From: Streptomyces sp. R21
GTDB lineage: Bacteria > Actinomycetota > Actinomycetes > Streptomycetales > Streptomycetaceae
Length of the DNA: 64,000 nucleotides
Assembly: GCF_041051975.1 (NCBI RefSeq)
Contig: NZ_CP163435.1
Span: 6,365,001-6,429,000 of the forward strand
Direction: 5' to 3'
Positions 62,546-64,000 of this stretch are shown here, piece by piece. Made by a program: the position numbers and the translations under genes. Every line of letters begins with the position of its first letter. The stretch's first letter is position 1. The notes under the pieces were generated by a model. It saw only the letters and a program-made list of their open reading frames with translations. It made no database searches and was not told the DNA's origin.

Positions 62546-63790
62546 ATGGCCGTAGTCGACATCCCGGGTTCCAAGTCCATCACCGCCCGCGCTCTCTTCC
62601 TGGCCGCGGCGGCAGACGGAGTCACCACCCTCAAACGCCCCCTCCGCTCCGACGACACGGAGGGCTTCGCGGAAGGCCTGACCCGCCTCGGCTACCGAGT
62701 GGGCCGCACCCCGGGCGCCTGGCACATCGACGGCTGCCCGCAGGGCCCCGCCGTCCCGGAAGCCGACGTGTACTGCAGGGACGGCGCCACGACGGCCCGC
62801 TTCCTCCCGACCCTGGCCGCCGCCGGCCACGGCACCTACCGCTTCGATGCCTCCCCCCAGATGCGCCGCCGCCCCCTCCTCCCGCTCACCCGCGCCCTGC
62901 GCGACCTGGGCGTGGACGTAGGGCACGAGGAGACGGAGGGCCACCACCCCCTCCGTATCGAGGCGGCAGGCGTCGAGGGCGGAGACGTGACCCTCGACGC
63001 GGGCCAGTCCTCCCAGTACCTGACGGCCCTGCTGCTCCTCGGCCCGCTCACCCGCAAGGGCCTGCGCATCACGGTGACGGACCTGGTCTCGGCGCCGTAC
63101 GTCGAGATCACGACCGCGATGATGCGGGCGTTCGGCGCGGACGTACGGCGCGACGGAGACACCTATGTCGTCGCCCCCGGCGGCTACACGGCCACGACGT
63201 ACGCCATCGAACCGGACGCCTCCACCGCCAGCTACTTCTTCGCTGCGGCGGCGGTGACCGGCGGTGAGGTGACAGTTCCGGGGCTGGGCGGGGGAGCACT
63301 CCAGGGAGACCTGGGCTTCGTGGACGTCCTGCGCCGCATGGGCGCTCGCGTGGAGATCGGCGCGGACCGCACGACGGTCGCGGGCACGGGCGAACTGCGC
63401 GGCCTGACCGTGAACATGCGCGACATCTCCGACACCATGCCGACCCTCGCCGCCCTCGCCCCCTTCGCCTCGGGCCCGGTCCGCATCGAGGACGTCGCCA
63501 ACACCCGGGTGAAGGAGTGCGACCGCCTGGAGGCCTGCGCGGAGAACCTCCGGAGGCTGGGTGTGGAGGTGACGACGGGCCCGGACTGGATCGAGATCCA
63601 GCCGGGCGTGCCTCGGGCGGCGAACGGCACGGAGATCAAGACGTACGGCGACCACCGCGTCGTCATGTCCTTCGCGGTCACCAGCCTCCGGACGCCCGGT
63701 ATTTCGTTCGACGACCCCGGCTGCGTACGCAAGACTTTCCCGGATTTCCACGAGGCGTTCGCACAGCTGCGAAGGGACATCCGACGTTGA
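62546..63790 (+). CDS. EPSP synthase family protein (3-phosphoshikimate 1-carboxyvinyltransferase paralogue)
   Basis: A 414-residue enolpyruvyl transferase. The active-site set is visible: VDIPGSKSITARAL (Lys, Ser, Arg) at the very N-terminus, RDGATTARFLP, DAGQSSQYLTALL, MRDISDTMPTLAALA with the catalytic Asp, VKECDRLEA with Glu, GDHRVVMSFA, and the terminal RKTFPDF Lys. The usual 10-20 residues before the GSKS motif are missing, but the fold is complete, so it should be active. Typical streptomycete AroA has a longer, different N-terminus, so this is probably a second copy. The ATG has no good ribosome-binding site and no in-frame alternative. Confidence 0.88.
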   Translation: MAVVDIPGSKSITARALFLAAAADGVTTLKRPLRSDDTEGFAEGLTRLGYRVGRTPGAWHIDGCPQGPAVPEADVYCRDGATTARFLPTLAAAGHGTYRFDASPQMRRRPLLPLTRALRDLGVDVGHEETEGHHPLRIEAAGVEGGDVTLDAGQSSQYLTALLLLGPLTRKGLRITVTDLVSAPYVEITTAMMRAFGADVRRDGDTYVVAPGGYTATTYAIEPDASTASYFFAAAAVTGGEVTVPGLGGGALQGDLGFVDVLRRMGARVEIGADRTTVAGTGELRGLTVNMRDISDTMPTLAALAPFASGPVRIEDVANTRVKECDRLEACAENLRRLGVEVTTGPDWIEIQPGVPRAANGTEIKTYGDHRVVMSFAVTSLRTPGISFDDPGCVRKTFPDFHEAFAQLRRDIRR

Positions 63791-63967
63791 GTTTCAAGCT
63801 GGCGCCGTACGCCCAGGTGTCCATCGCCTCGGGCCGAGCGGTCGGCGCCACGTCCTTCTGGGAGCCACGCTCCTGGCTCGCCGACGACCGGCTGGACGCC
63901 GTCGAGGTGGGTTTCACCTGGCTCGCCCGCTCGGCCCAGGGCACCGGCATCAACGCCGAGGCCAAGC
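63786..63967 (+). pseudogene. GNAT acetyltransferase remnant (possibly cut by the window edge)
   Basis: The frame starting TTG at 63786 (overlapping the aroA-like stop) encodes GRAVGATSFWEP and VEVGFTWLARSAQGTGINAE, which match the central acetyl-CoA-binding part of RimJ/RimL-type N-acetyltransferases. The first 50-60 residues of the family are absent because the upstream gene occupies that DNA. After GINAEAKL the frame continues as RSWSRRVTSE to the window end, unlike the family's LLLRHAFE helix. It looks truncated on both sides; an active atypical protein cannot be excluded as the sequence stops at 64000. Confidence 0.55.
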
Positions 63968-64000
63968 TCCGCAGTTGGTCCCGCCGTGTCACGTCGGAAG

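Overview
The window is high-GC actinobacterial DNA, almost certainly a Streptomyces chromosome. The evidence is very high third-position GC, frequent GTG and TTG starts, an adpA gene with the hallmark TTA leucine codon, a complete desferrioxamine (desABCD) operon, and a CebR-type cellobiose locus. From memory, the gene order resembles the core region of Streptomyces coelicolor around SCO2750-SCO2800. I could not check this by alignment and cannot name a species.

Layout, left to right. 0-4.7 kb: an alpha/beta hydrolase, an MMPL exporter divergent from a TetR regulator with a strong palindromic operator, and a small lipoprotein. 4.7-11.1 kb: beta-glucosidase bglC, the ABC importer cebEFG and the LacI-family repressor cebR, with two CebR boxes. 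11.2-16.7 kb: a kinase-like protein, a GNAT, a frameshifted secreted-protein gene, tRNA-His, oligoribonuclease, adpA and a small membrane protein. 16.9-24.8 kb: a universal stress protein, a GPR1/FUN34/YaaH membrane protein, glmS with a small partner gene, a Tat-exported phosphoesterase, a DUF4429/SHOCT protein and a GH20 hexosaminidase with a DasR-like site. 24.8-32.1 kb: desABCD, a siderophore-interacting reductase and a ferrioxamine-binding lipoprotein, with two iron boxes. 32.1-41.5 kb: a leucine/branched-chain catabolic operon (carboxylase beta and alpha subunits, HMG-CoA lyase, acyl-CoA dehydrogenase) divergent from its likely TetR regulator, then an LCAD-like dehydrogenase, a TesB thioesterase and a mycothiol-linked-fold protein. 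41.5-48.3 kb: a phosphatase-like protein, a PucR regulator and a divergent symporter/ureohydrolase/ThDP-enzyme operon. 48.3-64 kb: a secreted endonuclease, a GT39-type membrane glycosyltransferase, a beta-lactamase-fold serine hydrolase, a fused ABC exporter, small secreted proteins, an S37 peptidase, a GH3 N-acetylglucosaminidase, and an EPSP-synthase paralogue followed by a GNAT remnant.

Several loci share a theme of scavenging and development. Cellobiose uptake, GlcNAc-related hydrolases (GH20, GH3), glucosamine-6-phosphate synthesis, iron acquisition and the AdpA developmental regulator sit side by side. Regulation is readable from palindromes (CebR, DmdR/IdeR, DasR-like, two TetR operators) and from many perfect hairpins between convergent genes.

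Most of the window is conserved, ordinary Streptomyces sequence. I see no CRISPR array, insertion sequence, prophage or large novel island. The best candidates for under-described biology are the PucR/symporter/ureohydrolase/ThDP-enzyme module, the CebR box laid over the bglC ribosome-binding site and start, the reading frame with a terminal TTA codon that overlaps the adpA start, the palindrome and hairpin before the YaaH gene, and the aroA paralogue next to a broken acetyltransferase.
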